A DNA stretch of 64,000 nt from Podospora bellae-mahoneyi (GCF_035222275.1 NW_026946359.1:6510001-6574000); one strand, 5' to 3'; numbered from the stretch's first letter, positions 49,041 through 61,989 are shown. A program made the numbers and translations. Notes: generated from the sequence alone by a model not told the origin.

Positions 49041-49876
49041 TCAAGGGGGCACCTCCTCTCCTTTCCAGTCCCAGATTTTGCCTCGCTGTGATGGGTTTAA
49101 GGAAGTGATCACGTTCCAGAGCTTTTCGGCTGCGTCTTCTGGGGAGAAGAGGTTTGCTTCGGGGACGCCGGACCAAAATCCGCGGGAGAGGTCGGTCTTG
49201 ACGGTGCCCGGGTGGTAGCCTACCGCTATGCAGTTGGAGGCTGACTTTTGCTGGAGCTCGAGGTCGAGGGTTTTGACGGCCGAGTTGAGGGCTGATTTGG
49301 AAAGACGGTAGGAGTACCAGCCTCCGAGGCGGTTGTCGGTCATGCTGCCTACTCGCGCCGAGACAGACAACCTGCCACGCCTGTTTAAGAAAGAGATTGA
49401 GGTTACGGGATAAGGGGGAGGACGAACCAAGTTGCGTGGGGAGGTAGACCTTCTGTGGGCTCGAGAGGGGCGGATCTCTTTGGGAGAAAAGGGACGAAGT
49501 GCTTCATTAAGAGGACTGGACCGAGGGTGTTTACCCTCAGCGTTTCGAGGAGGCTGGGCTCGGTGATTTGGGAGATGGATTTCTCGGGGGGGGTGAGGAG
49601 GATGCCGGGGAGGGTGAGGGCCAGGTGGAGGTGGTGGGTTTTGGGCGGGAACAGCTCCCTGGCTCTGTCGGCGGCGGATTGGATGGCTGATTCATCTGTT
49701 ACGTCCAGGTTTACGACGTGGAGGCGGTCTGATTCGGGATAGGAGGGGGGGAGGTTGGGGGAGCGGGTGGTGGTTAGGATGGGGATTGTGGAGGGGGTGG
49801 TGCGGAGGAGGTGGTGGAGGAGGGAGTGGGAGATGCCGCGGGTTGAGGGGGTGAGGAGGATCCAAGGTTTGGACAT
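49041..49876 (-). CDS. Short-chain dehydrogenase/reductase (SDR)
   Basis: Predicted 262-residue NAD(P)-dependent oxidoreductase; substrate unknown. Exons 49428-49876 and 49041-49380. The intron donor is GTTCGT, an unusual form, but it keeps phase and yields HATW|RGRLSVSARVGS. The catalytic Tyr and Lys lie in YRLSK (Y-x3-K), and the catalytic Ser is in VSARVGSM. The nucleotide-binding loop is atypical: TPSTRGISHSL replaces the classical TGxxxGxG, as in a divergent fungal SDR subgroup. The NTLGPVLLMKHFVPFL helix corresponds to the usual N-T-x-G region. It ends 180 bp from the chs5 stop, convergent with it. Confidence 0.88.
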
Positions 49877-51354
49877 GGCGACAAGCTTGGTGATACTGAT
49901 GGGAAGAGTGTTAGGATGGTGATGGTTTGTGAATGGATTCCTGATGGGGTGAGGCTGCCAACAAAGCCATGTGCGTCATTCAATGGGCGGTTGAAGCCGT
50001 TGGATGAGGCGGCTCGATCTGAACCCCTGCCAAGACTTTACTGGATCATGGTGAGGTGAAAGTCGTCAACGCCGACATACCCCTCCACCGCTTCCATCCC
50101 CGTCCCCTTTACTTCTTCCTCTTGGATAGCTCTCTGCTGTGAACAGCCGGTTTGTCTTGTGATGAGTTGCTCTTCCAGAGCTCCTTCCCCAATAGCCAGC
50201 CTGCTCTTTGCGAGCATATTTCACGTTGGAAGACTCGATCGGTTTGAACATTGAAACTGCCTTACCACATCACATGTCGGTAGTTATCTGGATGGGATCA
50301 CGATGTGTATGCATGCTTCGCGCATCCTGGAATGGTTCATTAATTACAGTATAGACAGCGTTGTTATTCATTACGAAAATTGTTTATATCTGAGATTCAA
50401 CGAAGTAGATATCTTTCCACCACCCCTATTCATCGAGCCCATTCTTCAACCCTTCCTATGGCCCATGGCTAGGTACACTATCCAAACTCTTGTACCACCT
50501 CCTTTACTAACTCGTTCAGTCGAGAATCCAATGACCGGAGGAAGCCGACCAGCGCCACTAAGGCCCTCTCCATGCACCACGTTATCTTGGACCCCCTCTT
50601 CATCTGCAAAACCTCAAGCTCTGGCTCAAGAACCTCCTGGACTCGGTCTCGGAAGGCGTCTTTCAGTAGCTCAGCAGCCTAATCAGGATTCAGAATCTGC
50701 GAGGCATCGACCAGAATCTTCCCCATACTTTTGGTGATGATGAGCCTGTGTTACAACCTGCCAAGTGTCACGGTTATGGAAGACAGCGGGGGCCACAAGG
50801 AACCAATCAGGACTGGACCGAGGACCGTCTATAAGTCAACGGTCCACGGTCCCTATGTCTATATATACGGAGGAGCTGGCTGGTGTAGATGGACAGTTCC
50901 GCAGTATGCAATACAAGTCACAATCGTTAGTATCTTAGCTATGGTGATCGAGACAAGCCATTTGTTATACACTGTTTAGCTGTACCGAACCAGGATTGTT
51001 CAGAAGTGCCTTCAACCAGTATCCCTTTCAGAGGTTCTGGATAGGGGTTCGTCACACCAAGCCATGTCAGCGTTTGTAAGTAAGCACGTGAGCACGGCGA
51101 TGTTTGCCTTGTTTCTCATACAGAGCTCTGTTATGATGTATCTATTTGACCGATGGGCCATCTCACGCCAACCGTCATCTAGCTGCAGCAGCTGTGGTGA
51201 CTACTCTGCCTATTTTCGCAATCCAATCACCCACACTCGGTCAAGACTGGAGACAAACAATCCAATTGATTCCAAAATCGTCTACTTCTAAAGCTCATAA
51301 CTCCATCACATGACACATAAAATATAGACTTTATCCCCTTTCCCCTATCCCCCA
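49877..51354. other. AT-richer spacer with a possible gene relic
   Basis: About 1.5 kb between the SDR start codon and the stop of the 815-residue gene. The stretch is richer in A+T than its neighbours. A minus-strand frame with protein-like composition but several stops lies at 50478-50726 (separate entry). Nothing else is supportable. Confidence 0.5.
50478..50726 (-). pseudogene. Possible decayed protein-coding fragment
   Basis: Read on the minus strand from an ATG at 50726, 83 codons have a protein-like, helix-rich composition (for example AAELLKDAFRDRVQEVLEP and SRLNELVKEVVQEFG). The frame is broken by TAG at codon 16 and closed by TAG at 50478-50480. The same frame beyond it again hits TAG and TGA within about 20 codons. 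Each stop could come from CAG or CGA by one C-to-T change, as expected after RIP or neutral decay. No family is recognised, and a spurious open stretch cannot be excluded. Confidence 0.3.
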
Positions 51355-53802
51355 TCACCTGTGCCCCCCAAGAGGATCCTCCACCTCTCTCAACTCCCCC
51401 TCCTCTCCAGCTCCAATCTCCTCAACCAACCCTCTCATCACCGGCTCCAGCGTCTCCATCCCACTCAGCTGCGACATCCCCGGCCAAGGCCACTCCCTCT
51501 TCCCCAGACCGCTTTCCCCACCCCTCTCTTCCTCTTGTCTCTGTTCAACCTCCCTAACGCGCCTCGTAAACATTGTCCCAAAGTCCCCTCCCAGCAACGA
51601 CACCCCCGCATGCCGTGACGGCAACCGATCAACCGCCACCTCCTGCCCCCCCTGACTGTACGAATGCAGCAACAGGTCATCATTACTCGGATCCCAATAA
51701 TGCGAGCTCACATCAGAGGTATTCATTGTCTGTGGCGGCTCGTAGTACCGGGAATGATAACCCGCCGGGATGGGTGGGTTGGAGTGGGAGAGGTGTCGGT
51801 AGTCAAGGGAGTCACTGTCGTTTGTGGAGGCCTCTGAGGAGATACGGTGGCGAGGGTAGGGGTTGTGGTGTTGAGGGCAGGGGCTGCGGTGTTGAGGGCA
51901 GGAGTAGTGTTTCCTCCTTGTGGTGGTAGTGGTGGTGGTGGTGGTGGTGGTGGCTCTGGGCGTGGCGGCCCCCGAGGCGATGTCGCTTGTGCTTTTGCAG
52001 GTGCTCAACGTTGATCTGGAAGAGGGCAATCGGCGGGCCAGGCGCTCGATCAGGGGGATGAGGGTGTTGAGCCAGCGGTTGTTGACCGATTCTAATCTGT
52101 CGAGGCGTTGAACCAAAAGTTCAATTTCGTGGTTGTGGGTGTAGTGGAGTTCTTCGTATTGACGTAGGAGGTTCTGGTGGGACTCTGACCGGGGGACGGC
52201 TGCTGGAGAGGGACGACGGAATGAACAAGCCGTTGGTGGTCTGGTAGGGAGGGTGCTATAGGAGGTGCTTGTTGAAACTGTTGGAACGAAACTCGAGTGT
52301 CGCGCGAGAATGAGATGTTCAATAGAGGTCGTGCTTCGCATGTCGGAGAAGCTGGGCATATGGCGGACTGTTCGTCCATGATGTTGAGAGTGGGGGGACG
52401 TGTCGGAGCCGGTGATGTGAATCTCAGGGGTGCCGTGGAGAGGGGAAACAGTGCTTTTTTTGCTGACAAGACTGCGCTGCTCCTTCGAACGAGGAGCTGG
52501 TGACTGGCGTGCTGAGACTGGCTGCACATCAACAACGGTCATGATGGGTGTGATACGGAGAGTGCAGGAGGGTTTCGGTTTGGGTGATAATGGCGAGAAA
52601 GGTTCTAGAGGCGGAAAGATCGAAGCGGCCCTTGATTGGAAAGACAGAGGGTGAGGGCTCCTAGGTGTGCAGTGTCTCGTCGACGGAATGTCCTCTCTGT
52701 CGCTTTGTTCCGCATCCAGGGGGTCTTGGATAGCATCCAGCGTGTGTTGTCGAAGGAACATATTGGAGGTGTTATCACGTTTGATGCCCATGGCAGGGGG
52801 CTCATCTGCGGGACTTGGGGGATTGCTCATGACGGTATGAGGTCGAGTGTCGACAGTGACGACATCTACCGGAACGAAATCTGATATCGAGCCTTTTGGG
52901 AGCGGTGTCAGCTCATGGGGGGAAGGGATAGTAATCATGCTGTGGGCACCGACCGAAGAGTTTGCCATCCGCGAGGGTGGCCGAGATTGTGTCCGGCTCC
53001 CAGTCCCCCCCTGTGCTATGGGTTCTGCGGCCGAGAGCACGCGGTCGGTAGAGAGCCTTTCCATGGGCGACTCTGGCGACGGGAGCATCGGGAACAACTC
53101 CTCACTGTTGGCACTTGTACTGTCGTTGGTGGTGCCTGAAGCAACCGATTCGCTAGACTCACGCTTCTCTTCTTCTACTGGCGGCAGAATCGTGACAGTG
53201 CCAGCCCGTTCGTCATCTGAAGGCGGCGGGGTCGGCTCTTGGGTAGGCTCATCAAGATGGTCGTACTCAATAGGTATCGATATGGCGATGTGGCGATAAC
53301 CACCAGTAGTTGTTCCAGCAACAGCTGTATCTGGCAGCCGAATTACGCCACCAGATGCGCGCCTCCCGTCCTTCTTTCCTCTCTTGACCCTCTTCTTCCA
53401 AAATGACCAAAATGGCCGTCTCTTCTTCGTGGTGACAGGTGGAGACTCCAACGTGTCAGGAATGGACATGTAGTTCTGGGGTGGTGGCGAGGTGTTGCGG
53501 AGAAACTCAATCAGGGCCCTCGAGCTATCCCTATCGTTCGCCCTTTTGATCTTGCGCCGAATGACGTCCTCGTCGGTGTCTGGGCGGAAAATGTCGGTGA
53601 GAATGCTCGAAGCATTCGAAAGCTTGCGGAAGGTCTTGGGCCGGCTGTACTGGGATATTTGGCTGTCCATTTCTTCCAGCTCGTTTGAACGGATGGTGGT
53701 CTCCAGAGAGTCGCCTCGCCTGTTGCGCAGATGGGAACTGTCTTCCACCACAATGACAGTCTCCCTCTGCACTCGTATCCCGCCAATGTTGTCCGAAGAC
53801 AT
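51355..53802 (-). CDS. Large low-complexity protein of unknown function (815 aa)
   Basis: One uninterrupted frame from ATG at 53802. The N-terminal 120 residues are charged and mixed (MSSDNIGGIRVQRETVIVVED..., RKIKRANDRDSSRALIEFLRN), followed by a strongly basic patch (KKRRPFWSFWKKRVKRGKK) that could serve as nuclear or membrane-binding signal. The middle is Ser/Pro/Thr-rich and probably disordered. Around residues 545-600 there is a helical, coiled-coil-like segment (YEELHYTHNHEIELLVQRLDRLESVNNRWLN). Next come a poly-Thr run, encoded by an ACC repeat, and a direct repeat (CPQHRSPCPQHHNPYPRH). The C-terminal end is charged. No enzyme domain is seen. An 815-codon frame at this composition supports a real gene; a start further upstream through an intron cannot be ruled out. 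Confidence 0.75.
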   Translation of the reverse strand: MSSDNIGGIRVQRETVIVVEDSSHLRNRRGDSLETTIRSNELEEMDSQISQYSRPKTFRKLSNASSILTDIFRPDTDEDVIRRKIKRANDRDSSRALIEFLRNTSPPPQNYMSIPDTLESPPVTTKKRRPFWSFWKKRVKRGKKDGRRASGGVIRLPDTAVAGTTTGGYRHIAISIPIEYDHLDEPTQEPTPPPSDDERAGTVTILPPVEEEKRESSESVASGTTNDSTSANSEELFPMLPSPESPMERLSTDRVLSAAEPIAQGGTGSRTQSRPPSRMANSSVGAHSMITIPSPHELTPLPKGSISDFVPVDVVTVDTRPHTVMSNPPSPADEPPAMGIKRDNTSNMFLRQHTLDAIQDPLDAEQSDREDIPSTRHCTPRSPHPLSFQSRAASIFPPLEPFSPLSPKPKPSCTLRITPIMTVVDVQPVSARQSPAPRSKEQRSLVSKKSTVSPLHGTPEIHITGSDTSPHSQHHGRTVRHMPSFSDMRSTTSIEHLILARHSSFVPTVSTSTSYSTLPTRPPTACSFRRPSPAAVPRSESHQNLLRQYEELHYTHNHEIELLVQRLDRLESVNNRWLNTLIPLIERLARRLPSSRSTLSTCKSTSDIASGAATPRATTTTTTTTTTTRRKHYSCPQHRSPCPQHHNPYPRHRISSEASTNDSDSLDYRHLSHSNPPIPAGYHSRYYEPPQTMNTSDVSSHYWDPSNDDLLLHSYSQGGQEVAVDRLPSRHAGVSLLGGDFGTMFTRRVREVEQRQEEERGGESGLGKREWPWPGMSQLSGMETLEPVMRGLVEEIGAGEEGELREVEDPLGGHR

Positions 53803-55657
53803 GATGACGAACGTGCTTGATAATTATTGACTGCGATCCATGTTAGCCATCTACGGAAGGTGTCTCCGGGGTCACTCACTGGGTAGGTAGGCAGACCTGT
53901 CCAAAACCCAGCTCTCGGTCCCGCAAATATCGGATAAGGGGTACGATATTAACCAGGGCAATGACCCCTTCTCGTCAACAAGGAAACCAAAAAGGAAGAT
54001 AATGTCTCAAAAAATAACTTTTGTCATCAAATCATCAAAACTGCGAGAGACTCTCACCATGTTTGCCGCAAGGGAAGACGAACGAATGCGAACAAGTCCC
54101 GCCAGGGCATGAAGACGTAGAGAAACAAAAACGAGGGAATCAACTCACCCTTCCCAAAAGGCGAGATGAGTCGACTATTATTAACCAAGTAATCGCCCAC
54201 TCCCCCTCCCCGATCTCAACTCCAAACAAACATTTCCTTCTGCTAAGCTCCCCTAGACCCAAGCAACGCGCGTGGGAAAAGCGTCATCTGAGCGTGGCAA
54301 GCTTCCCAGCAGTTATCACCGTCTGAGCGCTCGCGAACAAACCCGAGCTAGCTGATACCCAGCGTCTCTTAGGTAATATCCCATCTCTCATCCCAGGAAT
54401 ACTCGCACCCCGTCCCGACAAACCCGGCAGATTCTGCACGCCTGCTTCCATTGTGTGTTCACCTCAGCCGAACCTCAAACATTCGCTCCCAGAATGACGA
54501 GCATGGCAAAGCAACAACAAACAACATCCCCAACCTGACGATCTCTGTTTCGACTCGAGAAAACAACCCCCGAACTCAGATATGTGCTACCATATCTCCA
54601 GTTGAGCTCTCGCAACTTGTGTGCCCGAGGCGTCCTTCCCTCTTCAACAACACCCCCCCTCAGATAGCAACTCGTATGCGTGGCATCACTGATTGCCCTT
54701 CCGCGATGCCCGCCCGGTCCTCCCCGTCCGCAAGCACCTATTATGCATCCCGACTCACATACATACGTAAAGACGGTCTGTTTCAGATTCAAAAATAAAA
54801 CACGCCGTACCAATTTTCTGCAGGCTAACTGCATCTCCTGCACTTCCCCAACGTCTTCAACGTCCTCGTCATATCAACGCCAAGCCCCCCGTCCTGCCAA
54901 GCCCACACAGTCGGAGAATATCTACCAACCAAGCAGCTTCTCCCATCTCATCCCCATAAAACAAGCTTCTGGTCGATCGTCAACCGGCGGATCGGGGATC
55001 TTGGCAATGGAATCCACTGTCAACAACGTCGACCGGGCCAGCACCGTTCGCTAGAAGGTGGTAAACATTGGCATCGGTCCCAGTAAATCTGGGAAGAAGG
55101 TTCCCCTGATGGGGAAAAGGAGAAGGAGGGGGAATCCATCGTGCTGTATAGCATGCCTGTCGATGAACAAGCGGAGCCGTAGCACCCATGATGGTGTGTC
55201 CGAGGTTCGAGTCTCATCAATGCCAGGTTGACATCGAGTACAATCACGATATGTGCAGCAGCCACGTTGTTGCACCCAAAGCCCTCGCCTCGCCTCACGT
55301 AGCCATCTCACGAGCCCTCTCAACCCTCACCTCAAGCAACCATCTCCCCACTCTAAAACTAGAGCCCCAGCCCTGGAGCCATGGCATAAACCCTCTATGG
55401 TCGCTTCTACAAATATCTAAGCATGAAATCTTCATGGTTAACCCCCGCTCCATGGCTGTGGCCAACCAATGCCACCAAAGGCCTTTGTTTAGCCATAAAA
55501 ATGCGCAAGGCCTTCCCACTGATGAGCATAGTATATAAACCATTAAAAAACAATAAAACCGATATTTGCCTGACCGGAGGACGCATAAAGTCTTTTTTAA
55601 ACGTCAAACACGACTTCCCACTATCTCCAAACGTATCATGAGCCACACGTCTCTCGG
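53803..55657. other. Spacer upstream of the 815-residue gene
   Basis: 1.85 kb between that gene's start codon and the sen1 stop. Short frames only. The left part is its promoter and 5' leader, the right end the sen1 3' UTR. Confidence 0.6.
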
Positions 55658-58600
55658 TTAACGTCTTGGCCCTGGTTTCCGCCTAATAAAGGGGTCGCTC
55701 GCTGGCTTGCGTGCTGGCGGTACCGGTCCCTATTTCATTCATCAGCACTCCCCTGAACTGGCAGGACACATCTATGACTTACCCTAGATCCGGGCGGGGG
55801 TCCGCTAGGCCTCTGGCCCTGTCCATTAGGCGGCCCGTTCGGTCTCGGGCCCTGTCCTGGTCCCGGCCCATTCGCCACCTGAGGCTGCTGACCCCATTGC
55901 TGCGGACGTGGAGGTTGAGCCGCAGGTGCCCTCTCCGGGGGCGCCAGGCCCAACACCTCCATAGCTGACGGGTCGATGGGTGGCTTCACCGTGGCTGCTC
56001 TCGGCATGACTGGTGGAGCGGCATTCATATTGTGACGCGCCGTATTCGCGTTCTGTTGAATCTAATTGTAGAGTGTCAGTCGTCTGCGTTCTTGATTCTT
56101 CGTTTCGTTCCATGTCGATATTCACCTTTTTGGACGGGCGGCCGTCGTCGTTGCTATCGCGCGCCCGCTTCTTTCCTGTTGATCTAACCGTTGGCTGGAT
56201 AGTGGGCGGCATGTCATCACGAGGACCGCTTGGGCGACGATATGGCAGGTTGGCTGGAGGCGCATCAGGCATCTCCACATTAGAAGAAGGCGCATCAGGC
56301 ATCTCAACATCTTCGGTTGGGCGTGGGCGAGGTGCTGCAGGAGGGGGGGCACCCAGCTGTTTAAAGGCGGCAGCTGGCAACTGCGGGCCACGGCTGTCCA
56401 GCATGGCCAGAATGTTACCGGTGGTGTACCGGTCACGCTCCTTGGCATCCTCAATGAGCTTATTCCAGTATTCACCTTGCTGAAGCGCCCGGGAGTCGCC
56501 CAAAATCCACAGGGATGACTTGGCACGTGTCAGACCGACGTTCATGCGGCGAATATCAGTCATGAAACCGATACCACCAGTCGGGCTGGCACGAACGCAA
56601 GAAAAGATGATGATCTCACACTCACGACCCTGGAACGCATCGGTAGTGTTGAACTCGATCTCCTCTGTAATACCCTCACCGTACTTGTCGGTGAACCTCT
56701 GTCGCAATCTGTGGAGCTGAGCCTTGTAGGGAGTAATGATGCCGATCTTGCCTCTGGCATCGACGTTGCTGTAGTCAGAGCGGAAGCGCTGGTACAGTTT
56801 CATAGCAACCTTGAGCTCTTCCTCGTTAACCAGGGACTGGTTTTTAGGCCCACGCGATTGCGAACCCTTGACATCAAAGAACCGGTAAGGGCCAAGATAG
56901 ACGCTCTGGTGCCACGGCTGGAGACGCAAGCCTGCCATGTCGGCGCCGTCTTGGAGCAGCCCTTCGTAAAACTCCTTGCTTGGGAACCTGCTGATTTCGG
57001 GGTGCATGCGATACTGCATGTCCAGCAGGTGGACATCTTTGGCGTGGTTCTTTTGCATGCGGACGAACAAGCTCTGGTCGTAGCCGTATCTAGCAGCAGA
57101 CTGAGAGAGAACGGTAGGCGGCAGCTGCTTGGGATCACCGACCAGAATGCATTTTGAGCAGCCATACTTGAGCGGGATGAGTGCACTAAGCTCCACACAT
57201 TGGGCCGCCTCATCAATGATGACCGTCTCAAACTCGACATTGAGATTCTTGAACATCTCGTGGCCGCTACCGCTCAGTGTGGCACACAAGACCTGAGCTT
57301 TGTCGAGAATTTCTTGCTGAACCTGTCGGCGTTTGATCTCGACCTCACGTTGGAACGTGTTTCCACTGCTCTTGTCGGCCTCGATGCGAGCTCCGATGTG
57401 GGCACGGCGTTTCATCAGGTCGTCGTACTCTCTCTTCAGCTTGTTCATCAACTGATGATCATCGGCAGCTTGAGCAGCATCAAGCTGTGGCCGAAGCTCG
57501 GAGAGTTTGACCTTGATCTCGCCAGCTTCCTTGTGCATTTGCTCGCGGTCGCTGGGTCCACTGCTGTTGATCACCGCTTCCATCCGTGCCTTGACTTGCT
57601 CATCCAGGGTCACGTCTTTAACACCAGCGTTGATAGCGTCAGTTCGACCGAGACGCAGCACCTCGATCTTGTGGTGGGTTCCGTTCATTGTCTTTACGCC
57701 CTGCTTGAGACGCAAGACCAGCTCATCCACGGCTGCGTTACTGGGGGCACAGACAAGCAGCTTCCTGGCCGGGGCTGTGGTGGGTTTTGCCGTGAGTCCC
57801 GGCCGGGGGATGCTGACGGCACCATTGGAACCCTTGAGAGAATTCGACAACAGGCAGCCAACCATGGCGACAATGGTTTTAGTCTTGCCCGTACCCGGAG
57901 GGCCCTGTACCAAAGTAAACCCATCATTCTCCTTCGCATTCAAGATGGCCTTTGCTTGCCCAAGATTGAGTTGGTAGTTGTCCATCACCCCTTTGATAGC
58001 CTGATCGCCAAAGTTGAGCATCGGCGACGGTTCAGCCTTGAGAACCTCATCCATCAAGTCATAGTACTGCAAGCTTTCCAGAGCAGCATATTCGCGCTCG
58101 ATTGTGGTCATGTTGGTGATCTTGACCACCGAGAACTCGCTACCCGGAACAAGGGCCTGATGGATTGGATTTCCCCTACCATTCAACCGATAGACAACCT
58201 CGACGATGTCTTTCTTGTAGGTTGTCTTCCAGATACGAGAAAGACAATGCAACTCCTCCGGTTGGTTCAAGGGATCCTCTCCTCTTGACATCAAAACAAT
58301 GTCGCCTTCCGAGAGACCACGGTCTTTGGAAACCGCAGCAGGCACCGAAGCCGTGACTTCGACAAACTTGTCAACCGCCATACGACTCAAAACCTTGATC
58401 CCAAATTGCTTCGAGGTAGTTTCATCCTTGGCCGTCACGAACGACCGCCAGGCTTCATTGATGAGCAGGGGGAAAAACGTTTGCTTGTAGCTGACGGGAT
58501 CGTTGTACGTGTTGGAGACTTCCGCACAGTGATACCCATTTGGAGGGTCATTCCCTTCATGAAAAATATCCCATTCAAGAATCGCAAGGTGAAGTGTGTC

Positions 58601-61600
58601 CATCGGGGGGATCAAACGAGCACGCATATCCTTGGCGGATCGCATGAGCTTGACCTTCTTCACAGGTCCGCGGTTCTTCGCCATCAAGAGCTCAAGACGA
58701 CGTTGATCAGCCTCGCTCAAGGTCTTGTTCGCCTTCTTGGCCTTGAGAACAATCACCTCATCATCATCATCCGACTCGTCCTCGTCCTCCGAAGACGACC
58801 CAACCATGATTTCGTCCTTCAACGCTGGGGCATGGTCTTTGCCCTTTGCACCAGCGATGCCCTGCAAACCAGAGCCTTCACCTGCCACAATCTTTGCCGG
58901 CGCACGCAAAGCTCTGGCCTTGGCAATAGCTTCGGCGTCACGCTTGGCCTTCTCGGCCTTCTCCCTAGCTCGCGCCTCCTTGAGGGAGGCCTGCTTTGCA
59001 GAAATAGCGGCTGGACTAAGCACTGTTGGCTGTTTGGGCTTGACAATCTCGGACTTCAGCTGCTCCAGCTTCGACCTGTTCTTGTCATACGTCGGTGTGA
59101 GGCTGAGCAGAGGATCTTTGTAGTCCTTGGAGGTCGCCTTGAAGAAGTCAAGCTTGCTCTGCTTGAGAGCGCGCTCTCTAGCCTCTTTCTCGCCGGGTTT
59201 GATGCCCATGAACTGCTCCTCGATCACGGCATCCTCTCCGAGAGCCTTGAGTAGTTCAATGCGCTGCTCGTCCGTCAGATTTGTCTTAGTAGGATACTCT
59301 GGCCTGGCGCCATGTGATCGCTTGGCGTCCTTGATCATCTTGCCCAGGTGTAACAAGGTGTTTGGAGGCAGTGCCATGTCCTGCTGCTTCATTCTGGTGA
59401 TCAGCTGCTTGACGATCCTGATGATACCAGAGATAAGGTACTGATCACGGAGCTGAAGCATGTCCACCAGCGAGAAAGAATAGAACCGAGGCGGCTCGAG
59501 GACATCCTTCATGGCGTCTGAGGTCAGGATTCCAGTTTCACTGCTCTCTTGGTGGCTTAGAGCAGAGGCAAGAACACCATCTTGCTCAAACAGCTTGTTG
59601 GCGAGCTCCATGACATCTCGACAAAAGTCCTCCATCACCTTCTTCTCGACCATCTCGTGCCACTTCCTCATCATCCTAAACGAGTGATCGATGGCCCTCC
59701 AAACACTTCTCCACCAGCTCTTGACGACGGCCCGCTCATCGGCCGTCAGGGTCTTGCGTCTCAACTGACCGGACGATGGATCGCAAAGGCCATTCAGTAC
59801 GAAGTCGCTGCACTGGAGGATGGGGATCATGTGAGTCCAAGGTGCACCTTCACCCTTGTACGCCGAGATGATTTCAACAGCATTGGTGATAGCTTGCACA
59901 AACGGCTGGAAATGCCTCTCCACCATCCTTTCAATGGCATCGCTACGAACCATTTCGTCAGTTATGGCCTTGATCAGCTCAAAGCCAGCTTCGCGAATTG
60001 CCTCTTCGCCATGGATGAGCGATGACACGATGGCTTGGATCGTCTTGCCATAACTGGAGCACAGGTTTGCTAGCTCTGACTGCGTAAAGTCGGTCATGCG
60101 GTTCAGGACTTTTCCAATAGCAGCTGTTTGTTGTTGATATCGATTGTTGAATACCTCGTGTTCCTTCTTGAGCTTATCCTTTCGCTTAGGGATGAACTTC
60201 TCGATGGCACGTAGCGGCAGGGTAGCTTGTAGCATAGCTTCTGCCAGTTCGAAATGGCCGAGCTGAGAGGGCCAGAGCATCTCAAGAAAAGACTCCCACA
60301 GTTTCCCGGAATCCCTATTCATAATATTTTGGACTGGCCGGCGATCAACTAGGGCCTTCCATTCGATCTCCGTGGCTCGCGCATCAAGGGCCAAAGCTGA
60401 GTGAATAATGGCTATGCCGGCCTTGGAGAGACCGATGTTGTATGTGTCCCCAGGCCTCAGCTTTGCGGCCCCAATGATGACTTCACCATACTGGAGTACT
60501 TTGTTCAACAGCTGATTGACCGTGATGAGGGATGTCTGTGTGTCAAATGGGTTCTCTGGGTCCAAGAAGCCCTTCAAGCATTCGTGGAGAGCAACCAAGC
60601 CCGAGAGAGTGCAAGTAGCATGTGCTGAGCGGTCGCACGACGGATCCCGCCGAAACGTGCTCAGGAGATGCTGCAAAACAGTGTCGCATGCATCTGAGCG
60701 CTGGATTTGCGGCAGTGAACGAATGAAGGCCATTAGCCAGCCAGCCAATGCCGGTACCTTGTCGCCACTGTCACCTCCCGATTCCATCCTCTCGGGCAGA
60801 AGCGAATTGTTCAGGAGCGGACGAAAGCCTGGGCTCATGAAGATTTGCTCCACCAAGGTGCTGGGCGAAAGCTGAGCAAACGCAGCCCAAAACGCTTTGG
60901 GTGCCTTTTCCATGAGACCTTGGAGTCCTTGCAAGACCGACAACAGGGCCTCGTCTGAATCCGTCATCAAGTGCTCCAGGGCAAGAAAATAAATATTGGG
61001 CGAGACCTCCATTGCTCGAAGCCAGTTCACAATTTGTTTCTCGCCCAACAGCCGCAGTATTTTCGAAAAGCCCCGCCAGAATCTGGGTATCTTATCTGGA
61101 GTGTTGCCCCCTCTGCTCATCGAAACCCACAGGATTGACTCTGTCAACCAGGGAGATACGGCCCAATCCCACTCGTCCTGCTTCAAGCTTTCGGGTTCTC
61201 GCCGGTCCCAAGCGGCCTCGGCAAAGTCCCTCTTGTACTTTGACTCGGAGAAGAGAAAGGACGTCATCGATGGAAGCAAACCGCCAGGCAGTTTGGCGGG
61301 CTTCTTACGCTGGGTGTTCTCAAAAACATAGTCAAAGTCCTGGATGCGATCCTTGAACGCAAGATACTTCCAACTGCAGAGTGCCTCGAAGAGAGCCAAG
61401 ACTGCCGAGATGCTGTGCTGGACCAACTTCGTTGTTGTCATCGGACCATTCCTTTCAAGTATATCTCTGGCTTCCTTCAACCCGCGGTCGATGCGCCCCC
61501 TGTCGAAATCGTCCAGGTGGGTTTCCATAACACGGATATGCTCAGGGCGCAGGCATCTACAGCACATTAGAACCAACCTTTGGGTACTCAAGTCCGCCTG

Positions 61601-61989
61601 ATAACCACTTACTCGGGGAGGCGTTGCAGAAAGGGTTCCCGTGCTCGGTGCCAGCGTCGTATGCATGAGTCGCACCGTGTAAGGTATGTTTCAACACGCT
61701 CCTTCCAATTAGGAAGCCATGTGCTCGAGCGCTCTGGCGGGAGTCCCATCAGGAGGCTGAGGTTGTATGATATCTGGAGGCGATGCTTGTAGTCCTCGTT
61801 TCGCTTTTTCTTTTCCTCGACGGACACGGCGCCGCCGCCAGACTCGTCGGGCTCATCGGGGAAGTCGAGGTTCTCATAGTCGGTGAGATCATCGTCGTTT
61901 AGTTTCGGGCAGCACAGGTGAGCGTCGGGTGGGAAGTCTTCGAAATCATTGTGCCATTCGATGATGGTCTGCTCGAGATTGCCCTCCAT
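55658..61989 (-). CDS. sen1: Sen1-type superfamily I RNA/DNA helicase
   Basis: Senataxin/Sen1 homologue, which resolves R-loops and terminates transcription of non-coding RNAs. Predicted 2052 residues, normal for the family. Four exons: 61613-61989, 56126-61556 (5.4 kb), 55783-56061 and 55658-55729. The start is the ATG at 61989 (MEGNLEQTI...); the frame runs on to a TTG. The N-terminal 1000 residues form the helical Sen1_N region. The helicase core has Walker A GPPGTGKT at about 1344-1351, the DEAA box (VIIDEAAQCVELSAL) at about 1574, QYRMHPEIS, and the C-terminal motifs NTTDAFQGRECEIIIFSCVRA and GLTRAKSSLWILGD. The tail is Pro/Gly/Gln-rich and ends in a basic stretch (PFIRRKPGPRR). Both last introns have good GT/AG ends in phase 0; without splicing a different, spurious tail would be read. 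Confidence 0.96.
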
